Positions 35,379 through 45,367 are shown, counted from the stretch's first letter. The stretch: 57,500 bases of DNA from Paenimyroides marinum (GCF_900108395.1 NZ_FNXE01000020.1:1-57500), one strand, 5' to 3'. The notes: generated by a model not told the origin, from the letters alone. Numbers and translations are program-made.

Positions 35379-36512
35379 TTAAAAACCCAACCTGTTTTTA
35401 AATTTTTTATTTGTTGAAAATGTATGAATTCTTTCTCTTAAAACATCATTTAGAGATTCATTATCATTTAAAATTTCTTTATTTAAATAATTTAATAGCT
35501 CTTCATCAGTACCATAATTTTCAAACACTCTCAACAAGCCTTCCCTGCCTTTTTTCTCTATAATAATATCACACAGTAAAGCACCAATTACGTACTGTGG
35601 ATTGGTTTCTTTATCCATAAAGTAAAAATCAAATGGATTAGATAAATCTACTTCTTTATTCGTTTTTAAGTAATTCCCGACTCTATCAATATGGTATTTC
35701 AAAGGTTTTCCAAAATGTGCTTTATTTCCTGAAATATATGCAGAAAGTCCGGTTAATAATAAGTCATTGGCTTTTGGGTAAAACGTATTTATAAAATGAG
35801 TTATTTCGTGATAGTGATTTGCTCCGCCTTTTTTTGTTGCAAAAACAAAATTATTTTTTGATTCAAAATAACCACATTCTGTTCCCATTCCTTTAGATAT
35901 AAAAAAATCATAACCTAACATTGTATAAATATCATCACAATCTTCTGCAATAAAGTAGGTTATTAATTCCGGCTCTATATTAAAAACCTCACAAAGATTT
36001 TTATAAAACTTTTCAGCACTTTTAACTTTAAATGTTGCAGTGTAAATATATTTTATATGTGCACGCTCTTTAATATCCCAGTCTTTTGTATATTCATAAA
36101 TATAGTTCGACAAGTTGAATTCATTATTTATTTTCTCAACTATAACGTTTGTTACTGCAAAAATTTCTAAATCATTATTAAAGAAAGCCGATTTCAGTAT
36201 ATATTTATTGTCTGATATATTGGAAATACTTAAAATTCTGTTGTTAAGTTTCCAGTCCAATAAAGGCGGGTTTAGAATACTTGGCATATTTTGAACATTA
36301 AAATTTTCTAAAGCCTTCACTTCTTCTTTTTTCCAGTGTTCTTTAGAATTTGAACGCAAATAATCGTGCCAAATACTTGCAATATCTTTAATTTCGTCTT
36401 CGTTAATATTGACATTAAAATTAATAGTATATTCCTGTGCACTGATTGTATTTATTAAAAACAATACATTTATTGCGATTAAAAACTTTCTAAATGTTGT
36501 GATTTTTGCCAT
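35379..36512 (-). CDS. Secreted HExxH protein with incomplete gluzincin site
   Basis: 377 aa with a signal peptide (residues 1-26, ending INTISAQ). It has HEITH at 235-239, but the position that holds the third zinc ligand in its neighbour is not Glu: the text reads LLLTGLSAYISG, with Thr254 where the paralogue has Glu266 in FFDEGLATYLSG. Fold and length match the adjacent 373-aa protein, so this is a tandem duplicate that has probably lost or changed catalysis. It starts 1 nt after that gene's stop codon and is probably translationally coupled to it. Confidence 0.7.
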   Translation of the reverse strand: MAKITTFRKFLIAINVLFLINTISAQEYTINFNVNINEDEIKDIASIWHDYLRSNSKEHWKKEEVKALENFNVQNMPSILNPPLLDWKLNNRILSISNISDNKYILKSAFFNNDLEIFAVTNVIVEKINNEFNLSNYIYEYTKDWDIKERAHIKYIYTATFKVKSAEKFYKNLCEVFNIEPELITYFIAEDCDDIYTMLGYDFFISKGMGTECGYFESKNNFVFATKKGGANHYHEITHFINTFYPKANDLLLTGLSAYISGNKAHFGKPLKYHIDRVGNYLKTNKEVDLSNPFDFYFMDKETNPQYVIGALLCDIIIEKKGREGLLRVFENYGTDEELLNYLNKEILNDNESLNDVLRERIHTFSTNKKFKNRLGF

Positions 36513-37634
36513 TTACAATTTCAATTCTTTTCTTATTTCTTGATTAATATTTTCTTTAGTTAAGCCAATTTTATTTAATGAAACCCATAAATCGTCTTTT
36601 GAATTTAAAAGTTTAAAAAATCGTTCTTTACCATATAAACGAATAGTTCGTTCACACACAGCGGCTGCAATTAAATACGGAATTGATGTTTCTTCTTCAA
36701 AGTACAAACGTTCATACAAATCATCCATATGATTTTCAATTTTAAAATCAGAATTCTTCTGAATAAATCTTTTAAATTTTTCTTTGTGCCACAAATAATC
36801 AAAAGTTCCGCTACCTGATAGGTATGTAGCCAAACCTTCATCGAAAAAAGGATGCTTATTTGGAAAAAGGTTTAAAGTATAAATATGAATGATTTCGTGT
36901 GTATAAATTTCTGAATTATTACCAGATAAAATAATGTTTCCATACTCTGCCAAGCCACCTACTTTGCTAACATACATCATTGGGCTGTAATCAAATCCTT
37001 TTACTTCAAAAAGTTCTTTTGGATTGGCACAGGATATGTAAGTTAACGGGATAGGTTTGGTATTAAAAAAAGCACACAACATTTCAATGTCTTTTTGTTG
37101 CTGAGCTATTTCAATTTCATTTATTTTCTTTAAAGGAGAAATATAATAAGAAATACTGTCTTTTTGGGTTTGCTGCCACGATTCTAATATAAAATCCTGA
37201 TAACGACTCAAAACGATTTCATTATTTATTTTTGAAGCAATAATATTGTAAATACCACGCAATTGATTTTCTTTTGTTTCACTATTGTGACCGATAAAAG
37301 CCAATTTTACAATCCATTGATTTGGTTTGTCAGTAGGAATCACTTCCATTAAAGTCGGCTGATAAATATTTTCGCCTTCTCTTCCGTGTTCTATCCCGTA
37401 AAGATCGATAAATGGATATTGGTGTTTGTCAAAATCTGTTGGCAACCAATATTTATTAGAATTGTACGATTCGTTTTTTGTTTTTAAAAAAGCACGTACG
37501 GTAGAAACAACCTGATTTATTTGTTCGTCTTGTTGGTTTACGGCTTTTGAAACCGTTAAATGTAAATCATTGTTTGCTGTTTGTGCAAGACAAGAAAAAG
37601 AAACAAGAAAAATCAAGGGGATTATTTTCTTCAT
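36513..37634 (-). CDS. Secreted zinc metallopeptidase-like protein (HExxH...E)
   Basis: 373 aa with signal peptide MKKIIPLIFLVSFSCLAQ. The zinc site is H246-E247-x-x-H250 in THEIIHIYTLNLF, with Glu266 in HPFFDEGLATYLSG as the probable third ligand, a gluzincin-like arrangement resembling M1/MA-clan peptidases. The N-terminal half (residues about 20-200) is a separate alpha/beta domain of unknown family. It probably acts in the periplasm or outside. Gene order is 36513-37634 first, then the paralogue. Confidence 0.72.
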   Translation of the reverse strand: MKKIIPLIFLVSFSCLAQTANNDLHLTVSKAVNQQDEQINQVVSTVRAFLKTKNESYNSNKYWLPTDFDKHQYPFIDLYGIEHGREGENIYQPTLMEVIPTDKPNQWIVKLAFIGHNSETKENQLRGIYNIIASKINNEIVLSRYQDFILESWQQTQKDSISYYISPLKKINEIEIAQQQKDIEMLCAFFNTKPIPLTYISCANPKELFEVKGFDYSPMMYVSKVGGLAEYGNIILSGNNSEIYTHEIIHIYTLNLFPNKHPFFDEGLATYLSGSGTFDYLWHKEKFKRFIQKNSDFKIENHMDDLYERLYFEEETSIPYLIAAAVCERTIRLYGKERFFKLLNSKDDLWVSLNKIGLTKENINQEIRKELKL

Positions 37635-37684
37635 TGTAATAGTTTAGTTATTGTTCTTTGTAATAGATACTTAAGTAACATTTT

Positions 37685-37758
37685 CCTGCAAGGTCTTTTT
37701 TTGACCTTGCAGGTATAAAATAGTTAAAAAGCATAGCTACAAGGTTTCAAAAACCTTG
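37685..37758. repeat. Two related hairpins in a 283-nt spacer
   Basis: CCTGCAAGGTC-T7-GACCTTGCAGG (37685-37713, 11-bp perfect arms) is followed by CAAGGTTT-CAA-AAACCTTG (37740-37758). Both contain the CAAGGT/ACCTTG core. They lie between the divergent peptidase and GT117 genes, upstream of both. Confidence 0.75.
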
Positions 37759-37918
37759 CAGCATTTAGCTTTTGTTATTGTCGCTAAATTTAATAAAAAC
37801 ATTTTCAACATACTTGTTAAGCTTCTCTTAACAAAATATGTATTGTCTATTTTTAGGTAATTAGAAAAAAAACGTTTTCTTTGTAGTTCTTACATAAAAA
37901 GATAAAAAAAAAGCTATT

Positions 37919-40900
37919 ATGTTGACAATCAATTTTAAAAAATGGAATACCATCACCGGATGGATTGCATTTTTAATTGCCATTACAGTTTATACTTTAA
38001 CGCTGGAGCCTACTGTTAGTTTTTGGGATTCTGGTGAATACATTGCAACTTCGGCTAAATTAGAAGTAGGGCATCCGCCCGGTGCACCGTTGTTTCAAAT
38101 GATTGGTGCGTTTGCTGCGATGTTTGCTACATCGCCCGACAAAATTGCGGCAATGGTTAATATGGTTTCGGCGCTTTCGAGTGCTTTTGCCGTGTTGTTT
38201 ATGTTTTGGTCTGCTACCAATATCTTAATGAAAGTAGTTAAAATTGGTACAGAAAACATTACAAACAATACCGTAATTGCTGTTTTGGGAAGCTGTTTAA
38301 TTGGTGCGTTAACTTTTACTTTTTCTGATACTTTTTGGTTTAGTGCCGTAGAAACCGAGGTTTATGCAATGGCAACTTTTATGCTGGCATTGTTGCTGTG
38401 GCTGGGTTTACGCTGGATAGATGCAATTGACGAACCACGAGGAAACAAATGGTTGTTGCTGATTGCTTTAGTTGTGGGAATGTCTTTTGGTGTGCATTTT
38501 ATGGCACTTTTGGCAATTCCTTCTATTGGTTATTTGTATTATTTTAAAAAATATCCGCAGGTTACCATTAAAAATTTCATTATTGCAAACATTTTAGTTG
38601 TTGCCATTTTATTGGTAGTGTTTGGTTTCATACTTCCTTACACAATGATTTTCTTCGGGAAATCAGAAATTTTCTTTGTCAATTCCATTGGGCTTCCGTT
38701 TAATTCAGGAACCATTATTGCTTTTGCCATTGTTGTTTCTTTGTTTGTTTTTGGATTGAAAATCACCCGCGAAAAACAAAAGTATTTTGCCAATACGTTG
38801 ATTCTTTCCATATTGTTTATTTTTATTGGATTCTCTTGTTGGTTAATGCTGCCGATACGTGCCAATACGCAAATCCCTATCAATGAAAACAAGCCGTCAG
38901 ATGCTGCCGAGTTATTAGCTTATTATAACCGTGAACAATATGGTTCGCGTTCGTTGTTTTATGATACTTATTTTACTGTTAAATACGGCGGAGCGTTAGA
39001 TCCTTCGGAACCTTATAAAGATGGTAAAGTCAATTATGAAAGAGATTACGCTACCGGAAAATACATCGTATTAACTGATGGAAAAAATGCAGAGCAAAAT
39101 TTTTCCGCTCGATTTAAAGGATTCTTACCTCGTTTGTGGGAGCCTGATATGGCTGCGAATTATATGACCTATACCAAACCGGTTGATTTTAAATTAAAGT
39201 CCGAATACGCATCGGAACCACAGGTTATAGAAATGGCTTCGCAGTTAAAAGCACAAGTACAATCGGGTAGAATGTCTATGCGTGAATACGACTCTTACCT
39301 AAGGCAATTGGGCGAATACATCGAGGTTGAAAAACCAAGTTTTTTAGACAATATCGGTTTTATGTTCAACTATCAGTTTGGTTATATGTACACCCGTTAT
39401 TTGATGTGGAATTTTGCCGGACGCCAAAACGATATCCAGGGCTATAACGACCGAATGAACGGAAACTGGATTTCGGGAATCAAGTTTTTAGACGAGATTC
39501 GCTTGGGCTCACAAGAAAATCTTACCAGCGATATGCTGAATAACAAAGGGCGAAATGTCTATTATATGTTGCCGTTTATATTAGGCTTGTTTGGCTTTGT
39601 GTTTCATTACCGTAAAGATCCCAAAACGTTTTATGTGTTGCTGGCATTGTTTTTATTTACCAGTTTTGCGTTGAAAATATTCCTTAATGAACGGCCTTTT
39701 GAACCACGCGAACGTGATTATGCCGTAGTAGGTTCGTTTATGGTTTTTGCTATTTGGGTAGGCTACGGTGTGTACGCCATCTATGAATTTTTAGCCAATA
39801 AAGTAAACGCAAAAATAGCCTTGCCATTGGTTTTAGGAGTAACGTTTTTAGCTTCTCCGGTGCTAATGGCAAAAGAAAACTGGGACGATCATGACCGTTC
39901 CGGAAAATACACTGCCTTGGCATTGGGTCGTGCATATCTTGATTCTTTAGAACCAAATGCAATTATTTTCACGATAGGCGATAACGATACCTTCCCGCTT
40001 TGGTATTTACAAGAAGTTGAAGGTTACCGGACTGATGTTCGTGTGGTTTGTAGTACGTTGTTGCAGGCAGAATGGTATATCGACCAAATGAAAGTCCGTT
40101 CGTATGAGTCAGATCCGTTAAAAATCCGTTTCAATCACCGCCAATATTCTGGGGAGAATCTGTATTATTCAGCAATTACCCCGTCTATCGATGAGCGTTT
40201 TGATATCAATACCATTTTAGAATTTATTGCCTCTGATGATCCGCGCGCTAAAATAGAAACAGAGAATGGAATGTTGATTACACGTATTCCAACCAATAAA
40301 TTTAGTATTCCTGTTAATAAAGATAAGGTGCTTAAAAATGGTATAGTTTCAGATAAATATGCAGATCAAATTGTGTCTGAAATTCCGATTGATGTTAAGG
40401 CAAATGCCGTAGCCCGTCAGCGATTAATAATGATGGAAATTGTTGCAAGCAACAATTGGGACCGACCAATTTACTTTACAGGAGGATCTATTTCTGATGA
40501 AGATTTCTTGTGGATGAAAGATTACTTACAGTTAAACGGTTTGGTGTACAAACTGGTTCCTGTAAAAGCAGAACGCAAATATGATATACATCCGCTATAT
40601 ATTGGTTCGATCGATACCGATAAAATGTACAAAACAGTAACCAATTGGTATTGGGGTAATTTTGGAAGCCCGAATATTTACCATGATCCTGAAACACGTA
40701 AAAATGCAATAAGTTTCAGAATTAATATGGAGCGACTGGCAACACAATTAGTCAAAGAAGGAAAAATGGACAAAGCCAAAAATATTGTTGATTTGGCAAT
40801 GAAAAATTTCCCAATCGAATATTACATTCCTAATGACAGAAACGGATCATATTTTACAGTAGAACCTTTTGCCGATCTATATTATATATTAGGTGAAAAC

Positions 40901-41215
40901 AAAAAAGCGGCAGAGCTTGCTACCAAATTGTTTACGAAATCCGAAGAAGATTTAAATTTCTATAAAGGTATGGGCTTAAACGAACAAGAGGAATATGCGA
41001 TGGACATTATTTCGGCTTTCGAAACTGCTTACCGCATCATAGACAATTGTGAGCTACATAACGATACAGCTATTGTAGCTGTATTAAATAATAGAATTGC
41101 ACCGCTTGAGAAATACTTTAACAGGTATTTAAGTGCGTACAAACAGCAACAACAGTCTGAAGCGCAAATGGAACAGCAGCAACGCGAAATGATAGAAGAT
41201 TCTGTAGAAGAGTAA
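37919..41215 (+). CDS. Glycosyltransferase family 117 / DUF2723 membrane protein
   Basis: 1098 aa. The N-terminal half (residues about 10-330) has about 8-10 membrane helices and the DUF2723 signature SFWDSGEYIATSAKLEVGHP, with acidic residues as in C-type O-mannosyltransferases (PMT fold). More helices follow at about 540-650, then a large periplasmic region with TPR-like helices (about 930-1080) and a Gln-rich end. The family is thought to glycosylate secreted proteins in Bacteroidota from a lipid-linked sugar. A polyprenol mannosyltransferase that could make such a donor is at 51167. The gene stands alone with a strong terminator. Confidence 0.85.
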   Translation: MLTINFKKWNTITGWIAFLIAITVYTLTLEPTVSFWDSGEYIATSAKLEVGHPPGAPLFQMIGAFAAMFATSPDKIAAMVNMVSALSSAFAVLFMFWSATNILMKVVKIGTENITNNTVIAVLGSCLIGALTFTFSDTFWFSAVETEVYAMATFMLALLLWLGLRWIDAIDEPRGNKWLLLIALVVGMSFGVHFMALLAIPSIGYLYYFKKYPQVTIKNFIIANILVVAILLVVFGFILPYTMIFFGKSEIFFVNSIGLPFNSGTIIAFAIVVSLFVFGLKITREKQKYFANTLILSILFIFIGFSCWLMLPIRANTQIPINENKPSDAAELLAYYNREQYGSRSLFYDTYFTVKYGGALDPSEPYKDGKVNYERDYATGKYIVLTDGKNAEQNFSARFKGFLPRLWEPDMAANYMTYTKPVDFKLKSEYASEPQVIEMASQLKAQVQSGRMSMREYDSYLRQLGEYIEVEKPSFLDNIGFMFNYQFGYMYTRYLMWNFAGRQNDIQGYNDRMNGNWISGIKFLDEIRLGSQENLTSDMLNNKGRNVYYMLPFILGLFGFVFHYRKDPKTFYVLLALFLFTSFALKIFLNERPFEPRERDYAVVGSFMVFAIWVGYGVYAIYEFLANKVNAKIALPLVLGVTFLASPVLMAKENWDDHDRSGKYTALALGRAYLDSLEPNAIIFTIGDNDTFPLWYLQEVEGYRTDVRVVCSTLLQAEWYIDQMKVRSYESDPLKIRFNHRQYSGENLYYSAITPSIDERFDINTILEFIASDDPRAKIETENGMLITRIPTNKFSIPVNKDKVLKNGIVSDKYADQIVSEIPIDVKANAVARQRLIMMEIVASNNWDRPIYFTGGSISDEDFLWMKDYLQLNGLVYKLVPVKAERKYDIHPLYIGSIDTDKMYKTVTNWYWGNFGSPNIYHDPETRKNAISFRINMERLATQLVKEGKMDKAKNIVDLAMKNFPIEYYIPNDRNGSYFTVEPFADLYYILGENKKAAELATKLFTKSEEDLNFYKGMGLNEQEEYAMDIISAFETAYRIIDNCELHNDTAIVAVLNNRIAPLEKYFNRYLSAYKQQQQSEAQMEQQQREMIEDSVEE

Positions 41216-41220
41216 ATTGA

Positions 41221-41252
41221 AAAAGACGGTATTTTTTACCGTCTTTTTTTTG
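41221..41252 (+). terminator. Terminator after the GT117 gene
   Basis: AAAAGACGGTA / TACCGTCTTTT, 5-nt loop, T-run on the plus strand; 6 nt after the stop. Confidence 0.9.
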
Positions 41253-41320
41253 ATAGTTACAAAAGATAATTTCTTTTTTATAAAGTATTACTAAGCATTG
41301 TGCTCTGTATCTGCGGAGAT

Positions 41321-41397
41321 TTTACAAACATTTAATCCTATGGAATTTTTTTGCTGTTTCATATAAGACCGCTCCTATGGAGCGAGATGTTTGTAAA
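41321..41397. repeat. Nested inverted repeat in a gene-free stretch
   Basis: Outer arms TTTACAAACAT (41321-41331) and ATGTTTGTAAA (41387-41397) are perfect. Inside are CGCTCC-TAT-GGAGCG (41370-41384) and the near-palindrome AATCCTATGGAATT. The 41253-41505 spacer holds nothing else recognised. The form resembles small interspersed elements of flavobacterial spacers. Confidence 0.65.
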
Positions 41398-41505
41398 AAG
41401 AAAGGGAAGGAACAAAGCGAGCCGTAGGTTCGCAATATTTGTTAATTCTTTTAACTTGTGTATCTGCAGTAAATAGGAGGGTAATCAAAAAAACTTATGC
41501 TAAAT

Positions 41506-41534
41506 AAAAAGTCGGAAGATTTCTCCCGACTTTT
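41506..41534 (-). terminator. Terminator of pckA
   Basis: AAAAGTCGG / CCGACTTTT on the minus strand, followed by T; 22 nt after the pckA stop. Confidence 0.8.
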
Positions 41535-41555
41535 AAATTATATTTCAAAGAAAAA

Positions 41556-43169
41556 CTACAATTGCGGACCTGCTGCAACTAAAGATTTTCCTTCTTCGTT
41601 ATCTGTGTATTGAACAAAGTTCTCGATGAATAATTGAGCCAAATCCTTTGCTTTTACTTCCCATTCAGTAGCATCGGCATAGGTATTTCTTGGGTCTAAA
41701 ATTTCAGTTTGAACCCCTTCTAAAGCTGTTGGAACCGCTAAGTTAAAGATAGGAACAATAGTGGTTTCTGCTTTTTCTATCGAACCATCTAAAATGTGGT
41801 CAATAATAGCACGGGTATCTTTTATAGAAATACGTTTTCCTGTGCCATTCCAACCGGTATTAACCATGTAAGCAGTTGCATTGTGCTCTTCCATTTTCTT
41901 AACTAATTCTTCACCGTATTTGGTAGGGTGCAAGCTTAAGAATGCTTTACCAAAACAAGCAGAGAAAGTAGGTTCAGGTTGAGTTACACCACGTTCTGTA
42001 CCTGCCAATTTAGCCGTGAAGCCCGATAAGAAAAAGTATTTGGTTTGTTCTGGAGTTAATTTAGAAACCGGAGGCATTACCCCAAAAGCATCAGCTGTTA
42101 AAAAGATTACTTTTTTAGCGTGACCTGCTTTTGAAACCGGTTTTACAATATTTTCGATATGGTCAATTGGATACGATACACGTGTGTTTTGTGTTACAGA
42201 TCCATCTTTAAAATCAATTTTTCCGTTGGCGTCAACTGTAACGTTTTCTAATAAAGCATTGCGTTTGATTGCACCAAAAATTTCAGGTTCGTGTTCCTGG
42301 CTTAAGTCAATGGTTTTAGCGTAACATCCGCCTTCAAAGTTAAAAACGCCGTCGTTATCCCATCCGTGTTCGTCGTCACCGATTAATTCACGTTTTGGAT
42401 CGGTAGATAAAGTGGTTTTTCCTGTTCCTGACAACCCAAAGAAAACAGCTACATCGCCCTCTTTTCCTTTGTTTGCAGAGCAGTGCATTGAAGCAATTCC
42501 TTTTAGCGGTAAATAGTAGTTCATCATAGAGAACATACCTTTTTTCATTTCGCCACCATACCAGGTTCCACCAATCAATTGCATTTTTTCGGTTAAGTTA
42601 AACGCAACATATACATCAGAATTTAATCCGTGTGCTTTGTAATCTTTAAAAGATGTTTTTGAAGCGTTGATTACCACGAAATCAGGCTCTCCAAAGTTTT
42701 CTAATTCTTCTTCAGTAGGACGGATAAACATGTTTTTTACAAAATGTGCCTGCCAAGCTACTTCCATTATAAAGCGTACTTTTAAGCGAGTGTCTTCGTT
42801 AGCGCCACAAAAAGCATCGATTACATATAGTTTTTTGCCAGATAATTCTTCAACAGCATTTTGTTTTAAGGCTTCCCAAGTGGTTTGAGAAATGGGTTTG
42901 TTGTCGTTTACAGCTTTGTCTGATGTCCACCAAATGGTATTTTCAGTAACTGCATCTTTAACGATGTATTTGTCTTTAGGAGAACGCCCGGTAAAAACAC
43001 CGGTCATTACGTTTACTGCTCCAAGTTCTGATACTTGCCCACGTTCAAACCCTTGTAAATTAGGATTTGTTTCTTCTTTAAATAATTCATCATACGAAGG
43101 ATTGTAAATGATCTCACTTACATTGTGTATCCCATATTTATCCAAAGAGATTGCCTTTGAAACTTCCAT
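41556..43169 (-). CDS. pckA: Phosphoenolpyruvate carboxykinase (ATP)
   Basis: 537 aa. The P-loop kinase motif is [11 protein letters not shown] (245-255); the metal/substrate segment [22 protein letters not shown] and the [14 protein letters not shown] signature (about 200-213) are complete. It converts oxaloacetate and ATP to PEP, the first step of gluconeogenesis, or the reverse in some anaerobes. It is monocistronic with TAAGTTTG (minus strand, 43205-43212) as a likely -7 box 35 nt upstream. Confidence 0.97.
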   Translation of the reverse strand: MEVSKAISLDKYGIHNVSEIIYNPSYDELFKEETNPNLQGFERGQVSELGAVNVMTGVFTGRSPKDKYIVKDAVTENTIWWTSDKAVNDNKPISQTTWEALKQNAVEELSGKKLYVIDAFCGANEDTRLKVRFIMEVAWQAHFVKNMFIRPTEEELENFGEPDFVVINASKTSFKDYKAHGLNSDVYVAFNLTEKMQLIGGTWYGGEMKKGMFSMMNYYLPLKGIASMHCSANKGKEGDVAVFFGLSGTGKTTLSTDPKRELIGDDEHGWDNDGVFNFEGGCYAKTIDLSQEHEPEIFGAIKRNALLENVTVDANGKIDFKDGSVTQNTRVSYPIDHIENIVKPVSKAGHAKKVIFLTADAFGVMPPVSKLTPEQTKYFFLSGFTAKLAGTERGVTQPEPTFSACFGKAFLSLHPTKYGEELVKKMEEHNATAYMVNTGWNGTGKRISIKDTRAIIDHILDGSIEKAETTIVPIFNLAVPTALEGVQTEILDPRNTYADATEWEVKAKDLAQLFIENFVQYTDNEEGKSLVAAGPQL

Positions 43170-43204
43170 ATCTTAAATTGTGTGTTGTATTAATAATTTG
43201 CCTA

Positions 43205-43212
43205 CAAACTTA
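43205..43212 (-). promoter_or_regulatory. Promoter -7 box of pckA
   Basis: TAAGTTTG fits TAnnTTTG. No good -33 TTTG is seen at the right distance. Confidence 0.45.
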
Positions 43213-43236
43213 CTAATAAATTTATTATTTTTTTTA

Positions 43237-43626
43237 TTAATTCCTTTTTTGTTTCATTGAATAAAAAGCAGTAAAAAACCAGCTTATAATGAGAAACACA
43301 CCGCCTACTGGGGTAATTGGTCCTAAAAATTTAAAGTTGATTCCTGATAATTCCTGAGTAGCCAGTAGATAAATTGAGCCGGAAAATAAGAAAACGCCAA
43401 TGGTGGTTAAGATACCAATGGTGCGTTTGTTTTTTTCTGTTAGTATGTTAAGTTGCGAAATTAGCAGCAAAAATAACGCATGATACATTTGATATTTAAC
43501 CCCCGTTTCAAAGCTTGTTAATTGTTCGGGAGTTAAAACGCTTTTTAGTCCGTGTGCACCAAAAGCACCTAAAATAATAGCAACCAATCCAAAAAAAGCT
43601 GCCAACGTTACTAACTTTTTAGTCAT
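43237..43626 (-). CDS. DUF423 family membrane protein
   Basis: 129 aa with four hydrophobic helices. The N-terminal LVTLAAFFGLVAIILGAFGAHGL and the KYQMYHALFLLLI segment (about 45-57) are the DUF423 signature; the last helix reads LGPITPVGGVFLIISWFF. The family is inner-membrane with unknown function. It is separated from pckA by 67 nt and probably has its own transcript. Normal length. Confidence 0.88.
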   Translation of the reverse strand: MTKKLVTLAAFFGLVAIILGAFGAHGLKSVLTPEQLTSFETGVKYQMYHALFLLLISQLNILTEKNKRTIGILTTIGVFLFSGSIYLLATQELSGINFKFLGPITPVGGVFLIISWFFTAFYSMKQKRN

Positions 43627-43692
43627 AAAGAATTTTTTTTCAAAGGTACAAAACTTTATTGAAAACGATTTTAAATAACACTTTTTAAATAT

Positions 43693-43710
43693 TTTGTTAA
43701 ATTTAACAAA
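43693..43710. repeat. 18-bp perfect palindrome
   Basis: TTTGTTAAATTTAACAAA, 18 bp, 16 nt before the -33 box of the short-transcript promoter. A possible operator. Confidence 0.5.
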
Positions 43711-43725
43711 TTTTAGTGGTGAAAT

Positions 43726-43940
43726 TTTGGCGAAGTATGATGTGTTTGCTAATTTTAGTTCAAACTATGAATAAAATATAATTATGGATATAAGTGTTCT
43801 TAGTTACAGTATGGCAAATATTACATGTTGTATTATGGATTTTTATAATTTATTTTTTTTAGAAAAATTTATAAGAAAATAATGAAGTAAACTATTAGTG
43901 ACAACCAAAAAGCGTAAGGGGGAAATCTTACGCTTTTTTT
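43726..43940 (+). ncRNA. Candidate short transcript with promoter, 32-codon ORF and terminator
   Basis: TTTG (43726-43729), a 20-nt spacer, TAATTTTA (43750-43757), and a strong terminator AAAAAGCGTAAG / CTTACGCTTTTT (43907-43938, T-run to 43940) enclose about 175 nt that carry no known gene. Inside, ATG 43784 opens a 32-codon frame (MDISVLSYSMANITCC...) ending at 43882, which has no clear ribosome site. Either a small RNA or a micropeptide is possible; the terminator may instead belong to nothing else upstream. Confidence 0.4.
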
Positions 43941-43951
43941 AGTTGTTTTCA

Positions 43952-43982
43952 TTGAAACCCACAACTATTTTTAGTAATTTTA
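43952..43982 (+). promoter_or_regulatory. Promoter of the saccharopine dehydrogenase gene
   Basis: TTG (43952-43954), 20-nt spacer, TAATTTTA (43975-43982); the ATG at 44004 is 21 nt on. Confidence 0.55.
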
Positions 43983-44003
43983 GCCAATCAAAAACCTAAA
44001 TTA

Positions 44004-45362
44004 ATGAAAAATATATTGTTATTTGGTTCAGGAAGATCCACCTCTTCTTTAATCAAATATTTGTTAGACCGGACGGAGAAAAATCACTTTAAACTTCATA
44101 TTGCCGACCAGTCTATCGAATCTATACAGCAAAAAATCGAACATAATCCCAATGCTTTTGCGACTGCCTTAGACATTCATAACGATCATCACCGCAAAGA
44201 ATTAATCAAAAATGCCGATGTGGTTATTTCTATGCTGCCCGCATTTTTACACCCAATCATCGCGGCTGATTGTTTAGAACTGAATAAACATTTGGTTACT
44301 GCTTCGTATATTTCAAAAGAATTGAAAGCGATAGATGCCGAAGTAAAAGCAAAAGGCTTGATTTTTATGAACGAATGCGGATTGGATCCGGGTATCGACC
44401 ACATGAGTGCCATGAAAGTATTGGATGAAATTCGTTCAAAAGGAGGAAATCCGGTACATTTTGAAAGTTTTTGTGGTGGTTTGGTAGCTCCGGAATCTGA
44501 TAATAACGTATGGAACTATAAATTTTCATGGAATCCGCGGAATGTAGTTGTTGCAGGACAGGGCGGTGCAGCAAAATTTTTACAGCAGGGAACTTATAAA
44601 TACATTCCGTACCAACGTGTTTTTAAACGAACCGAGTTTCTTGAGGTCGATGGTTTTGGAAGGTTTGAAGCTTACGCCAACCGTGATTCATTAAGCTACC
44701 GCGAAGTATATGGTTTGCAAAAGGCACATACCATTTATCGGGGAACCATGCGTAGGGTAGGGTACTCGCGTGCGTGGAATATGTTGGTACAATTAGGTGT
44801 TACGGATGATACTTATACCATTGAGGATTCGGAAAATATGACCTACCGTGAATTTATTAATTCCTTTTTGTATTATCACCCGACAGATTCTGTTGAAGTA
44901 AAATTTAGATTGACATTGAATATCGAACAAGATGATACGGTGTGGGATAAATTTTTAGAATTAGATTTCTTTAGCGATACCAAGAAAATAGGTTTAAAAA
45001 ATGCAACTCCGGCTCAGATCATGGAAAAGATCTTATCTGAAAAATGGGCATTACAACCCGAAGATAAAGACATGATTGTAATGTATCATAAATTTGGGTA
45101 CATCATGCCCAATGTAGATGAAACATTACAAATAGATGCTACAATGGTTTGTTTAGGCGAAGATTCTCTGCACACAGGTATGGCAAAAACCGTGGGATTA
45201 CCAGTTGGAATTATTGCTCTAAAAATACTAAACGGAGAAATTAAAACACCTGGCGTACAAATGCCAATTACCAAAGAGGTTTATGAACCGGTTTTAAAAG
45301 AACTGGAAACTTTTGGTATTGTTTTTAATGAGAGAGAAGTGCCTTATACTGGCGGAATGTAA
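44004..45362 (+). CDS. Saccharopine dehydrogenase family protein (LYS9-type)
   Basis: 452 aa. A Rossmann domain starts MKNILLFGSGRSTSSLIKYL, with the GSGRS variant of the usual GxGxxG. The central NECGLDPGIDHMSAMKVLDE (about residues 119-138) is the family signature; catalytic and substrate residues are in the C-terminal domain. Family members oxidise saccharopine to lysine pathway intermediates, or act on other amino-acid conjugates such as carboxynorspermidine or agmatine-related products; the substrate is undecided. It is single and is followed by a terminator. Confidence 0.9.
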   Translation: MKNILLFGSGRSTSSLIKYLLDRTEKNHFKLHIADQSIESIQQKIEHNPNAFATALDIHNDHHRKELIKNADVVISMLPAFLHPIIAADCLELNKHLVTASYISKELKAIDAEVKAKGLIFMNECGLDPGIDHMSAMKVLDEIRSKGGNPVHFESFCGGLVAPESDNNVWNYKFSWNPRNVVVAGQGGAAKFLQQGTYKYIPYQRVFKRTEFLEVDGFGRFEAYANRDSLSYREVYGLQKAHTIYRGTMRRVGYSRAWNMLVQLGVTDDTYTIEDSENMTYREFINSFLYYHPTDSVEVKFRLTLNIEQDDTVWDKFLELDFFSDTKKIGLKNATPAQIMEKILSEKWALQPEDKDMIVMYHKFGYIMPNVDETLQIDATMVCLGEDSLHTGMAKTVGLPVGIIALKILNGEIKTPGVQMPITKEVYEPVLKELETFGIVFNEREVPYTGGM

Positions 45363-45367
45363 GGATA

